17,188 bases of DNA. Origin: SLJK01 sp964567295. GTDB taxonomy: Bacteria; Bacillota; Dethiobacteria; DTU022; UBA8154. Within the stretch, counting starts at the first letter, position 1, and each line of letters begins with the position of its first letter. This document shows positions 15,019 to 17,188 of the stretch, one piece after another. The translations under genes and the position numbers were made by a program. The stretch spans positions 1 to 17,188 of the forward strand of contig CAZMLU010000037.1 in the NCBI GenBank assembly GCA_964567295.1. The letters run 5' to 3'. Below the pieces are notes generated by a model. It saw only the letters and a list, made by a program, of their open reading frames with translations. It did not search any database and was not told the origin of the DNA.

Positions 15019-16353
15019 TTATTCTTTCCTTAAATCTTTAAACCTTCTTGCCTTCACTTCATACCTGGGAAGACTTCCAAAGGGATGAAATTCTATTTTA
15101 AAAGCCAGGTTAGTTTTCAAACGTAGCTGCCAGGTTAATTCATGAAGCAATTTTTCTTCTTGCGAAGAAGCTTCCGGAACCAGTTCAACTTTTAAAGCTA
15201 CCTGGTCAATATCCCCTTTCTTGTAAACAGTCAACTCATACTCATCTCCCAGTTGAGGAATACTACGAACTGCTTCCTCTACTGAGACAGGGCTGAATAA
15301 AACGCCTTTAACCTTGGTGATATGGTCTGTTCTGCCTTGAATTCCTCCCTTCAATACCCTGTAAGTGCGACCACATTCACAAAGTTCTCCCCACATACTA
15401 ACATCTTTGGAATCAAACCTTATACAGGGTTGAGCAAGCCTGTCAAAAGTGGTTATAACGATTTTTCCCGTGCGATTGGGTTCTTCAATATGTTCTCCTG
15501 TTTCGATATCGATCAGTTCAACAAGGAAAAACCCTTCATTTACATGTAAGCCGCCTGGTTGACTTGTACATTCATAAGACCATCCACCTATCTCAGTAGC
15601 ACCAACATGGTCATACACTTTTGCTCCCCAAGCCTCTTCCATCCGCTGTTTAGTAGCAGAAACACTGGCTCCGGGTTCTCCAGCGCAGAGGATTTTCTCG
15701 ATAGGAAGATCGGAAGGATCCATATCCAGCTTTTTACGGCATGTCTCAGCCATGCCCAAGACATAGGTGGGCGTAGCCATCATAGCAGTTGCTCTCAGTT
15801 CCTTTATTTTAAGCAATCTTTCTTCTGTGTTAAGTATTCCTCCCGGTACAACCTCACACCCAACCTTTTCTGCAGCATAATGACCGTTCCAGTATGCTGT
15901 AAACACATTGTAGCCGAAGGGAATGAAAACTCTATCAGTATTTCTAAAACCCTGGGCCCAGAGAATATAAGACCAGCTTTCACTTTGCCATTCCCAATCC
16001 TGCCAGGTATCCGGCTGATAAACCGGCTGACCCGTTGTCCCACTGGTTTGGCGGTATTCTGTAACTTCTTCCAGTGGAACGCAAAGGCTGTCACCATATG
16101 GCCAGGGTTCTTTGGCCTGGGCTGTTCGGTAATGCTCTTTTTGTAAAGTAGGGACTTTTGTTATATCATCCCAAGTCTTTACATCATCGGGATGAAAACC
16201 GGCCTCATCATATATCTCGCGATAGAGCTTTGAATTATTATAACCCCATTCTAAAATGCGCTTGAATTTCTTAAACTGTAATTCTCTCAATTTCTCCCGC
16301 GGCAATGTTTCCAGCACCGGGTTCCAATACCTGTCTATTCCTTGTAATTGCAT
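15019..16353 (-). CDS. paaK: Phenylacetate-CoA ligase-type AMP-forming acid:CoA ligase
   Basis: Activates an aryl-acetic or related acid to its CoA thioester with ATP, releasing AMP. The 444-residue chain is close to the usual PaaK length. It opens with YWNPVLETLPREKLRELQ (about 9-26), carries the ATP-binding loop QTSGTTGQPVY (about 102-112), the EIGGWSYEC segment, IRFDSKDV, and GRTDHITKVKGVLFSP leading into the small C-terminal domain, which ends PRYEVKARRFKDLRKE. Start ATG at 16351-16353 has AAGGAGG 9 nt upstream. It is 18 nt after the 63-residue gene and one operon with the molybdopterin oxidoreductase. PaaK paralogs are common in anaerobes and differ in substrate, so phenylacetate itself is not certain. 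The C-terminal remnant of another ligase follows in frame. Confidence 0.88.
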   Translation of the reverse strand: MQLQGIDRYWNPVLETLPREKLRELQFKKFKRILEWGYNNSKLYREIYDEAGFHPDDVKTWDDITKVPTLQKEHYRTAQAKEPWPYGDSLCVPLEEVTEYRQTSGTTGQPVYQPDTWQDWEWQSESWSYILWAQGFRNTDRVFIPFGYNVFTAYWNGHYAAEKVGCEVVPGGILNTEERLLKIKELRATAMMATPTYVLGMAETCRKKLDMDPSDLPIEKILCAGEPGASVSATKQRMEEAWGAKVYDHVGATEIGGWSYECTSQPGGLHVNEGFFLVELIDIETGEHIEEPNRTGKIVITTFDRLAQPCIRFDSKDVSMWGELCECGRTYRVLKGGIQGRTDHITKVKGVLFSPVSVEEAVRSIPQLGDEYELTVYKKGDIDQVALKVELVPEASSQEEKLLHELTWQLRLKTNLAFKIEFHPFGSLPRYEVKARRFKDLRKE

Positions 16354-16371
16354 CAGAAATATCCTCCTTCT

Positions 16372-16563
16372 TCAGTCTAAGATGTCTGCTACATCAGAGA
16401 TGTTTAGCTCCAGCATCTTGACGCTGGCCAGGATCCTGTCACAGTTCCTGTCCACACACTGCATTCCTCCTGATATCTCCATCAGATAACGGGCGTTCTC
16501 TCTTAACTCCTTTATAACTCTGTCCATCTCCTTTATGTCAACATCTGCAGTAAGCACTAACAC
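16372..16563 (-). CDS. Small conserved-looking protein of unknown function
   Basis: A 63-residue protein I do not recognise. It is predicted to be soluble and mostly helical, with heptad-like leucine and isoleucine spacing (DRVIKELRENARYLMEI), a short turn SGGMQC with a second cysteine five residues later (C36, C41), and a second helix RILASVKMLELNISDVADIL. The two cysteines could bind metal or form a redox pair. Support for it being real comes from the strong AAGGAGG (16568-16574) and from lying between two genes of one operon, 35 nt after the molybdopterin oxidoreductase and 18 nt before paaK. GTG at 16561-16563 is 4 nt from that site; a second in-frame GTG at 16555-16557 is 10 nt away, so the start is open. 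It may be a small partner or assembly factor of the neighbouring enzymes. Confidence 0.7.
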   Translation of the reverse strand: MLVLTADVDIKEMDRVIKELRENARYLMEISGGMQCVDRNCDRILASVKMLELNISDVADILD

Positions 16564-16598
16564 TCAACCTCCTTCTGTAAATCAAAATTCAAAAACTA

Positions 16599-17188
16599 TT
16601 AAACAGGTTCTATACGACAAAGCACAGTCTTAAAGTCAGGATAGGCTGTAATGGGGTCAATAACATCCATGTCTACCAGTTGATTAACATTAGCTTGGGC
16701 CCAACCGTGAGGTACACTTACTACATCCGGAATTATATCTTCAGTGATTTGTGCCCTTAGTTTCATGCTGCCGGTCTTGGTCTCTACCTTGATTAAATCA
16801 TGGTCCTTAATTCCATGTTTTTGCGCAGTAGTAGGGTGCATATCCGCTAATGGTTCGGGGTTTTGGTTGCGCAAAGAAGGAACGTAGCGAAGTTGGGTAT
16901 GGGTATATTCCTGGCAGCGGGCACCACTGATTAACATAAGCGGATATTTCTGGTACAGTTCAGGAGTGCTGACCGGGCTCTGACCCGGTTCTAAATACTT
17001 GGGCAAAGGATCATGGCCATATTCTTTTAGGCTTTCAGAATATAGTTCAATTTTACCGCTGGGTGTTTTTAATTTCTTCTTCTCATGAATACCGTACTGC
17101 TTTTCTCCATAATAAGCTCCGAGAGGATCAGATTTCAGTTTCTCAGCAAATTCTCCGGGTTCAAGCATGGCCTCTACTACTTCTTCGT
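16599..17188 (-). CDS. Molybdopterin oxidoreductase, C-terminal part (cut by window edge)
   Basis: The frame is open through the right edge, so only about the last 196 residues of a large DMSO-reductase-family subunit are seen. They include the approach to domain IV (KLKTPSGKIELYSESL) and the molybdopterin dinucleotide-binding domain: PLMLISGARCQEYTHTQLR, LADMHPTTAQKHGIKDHDLI, VETKTGSMKLRAQITEDI, VSVPHGW and a C-terminal DPITAYPDFKTVLCRIEPV. The cofactor-ligating residue and Fe-S motif are outside the window. The start of the shorter frame at 17168 is internal; codons upstream continue in phase. Its operon neighbours are a 63-residue protein and a PaaK-type ligase, which makes an aromatic acyl-CoA oxidising enzyme (PadB-like) an attractive but unproven reading; thiosulfate or polysulfide reductase-like and formate dehydrogenase-like enzymes share these motifs. 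Confidence 0.88.
   Translation of the reverse strand, partial: EEVVEAMLEPGEFAEKLKSDPLGAYYGEKQYGIHEKKKLKTPSGKIELYSESLKEYGHDPLPKYLEPGQSPVSTPELYQKYPLMLISGARCQEYTHTQLRYVPSLRNQNPEPLADMHPTTAQKHGIKDHDLIKVETKTGSMKLRAQITEDIIPDVVSVPHGWAQANVNQLVDMDVIDPITAYPDFKTVLCRIEPV

Noticed and set aside
15019..15021. Stop-codon readthrough joining PaaK to the second ligase C-terminus
   Set aside because: The frame continues, but PaaK is already complete, the codon is TAA (not the usual recoded UGA or UAG), and a second TAA lies within the remnant. Deletion plus decay is simpler.
15559..16146. Plus-strand open frame of 195 residues
   Set aside because: It is antisense to the well-supported paaK gene and shows no domain or motif; long shadows are expected opposite such genes.

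Overview
The window reads as a piece of chromosome from an anaerobic Gram-positive bacterium of the Clostridia (Bacillota). It is fairly AT-rich, uses strong AGGAGG-type ribosome binding sites with many TTG and GTG starts, and has TTGACA/TATAAT-type promoters. The gene content fits: a clustered argCJBDF operon, a decarboxylase-type carboxyltransferase, FdhD, a radical SAM enzyme, a molybdopterin oxidoreductase and an Asp23/Gls24-domain protein. The genus cannot be fixed from sequence alone.

Layout. (1) Positions 1-6468, minus strand: a six-gene run with very short gaps, read as mmdA-like carboxyltransferase, argC, argJ, argB, argD and argF (argF runs off the left edge). The arg genes convert glutamate to citrulline through the acetyl-recycling route. 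The carboxyltransferase at the head of the run is unexpected. (2) 6720-7598, plus strand: a single gene with its own clear promoter, encoding a P-loop NTPase fused to an Asp23/Gls24 domain. A 15-bp perfect hairpin follows it. (3) 7747-10148, minus strand: a radical SAM protein of unknown substrate and fdhD, each with its own promoter. (4) 10380-12352, plus strand: a ferric-reductase-type membrane flavocytochrome followed by a DOMON-domain lipoprotein, a likely redox pair at the cell surface. (5) 12383-14544, minus strand: threonine synthase downstream of a TetR-family regulator. (6) 14872-17188, minus strand: the C-terminal part of a molybdopterin oxidoreductase, a 63-residue unknown protein, a phenylacetate-CoA-ligase-type enzyme and, directly after its stop codon, the decayed C-terminal end of a second acyl-CoA ligase.

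The most noteworthy points are the P-loop/Asp23 fusion, the DOMON lipoprotein beside a flavocytochrome, the orphan carboxyltransferase leading the arginine operon, the unknown small protein between the molybdoenzyme and the CoA ligase, and the ligase remnant with a single Gln-to-stop change. In several genes the longest open frame includes its own Shine-Dalgarno sequence, so I moved the start downstream to a TTG, GTG or ATG codon. No rRNA, tRNA, CRISPR array, insertion sequence or riboswitch was recognised.
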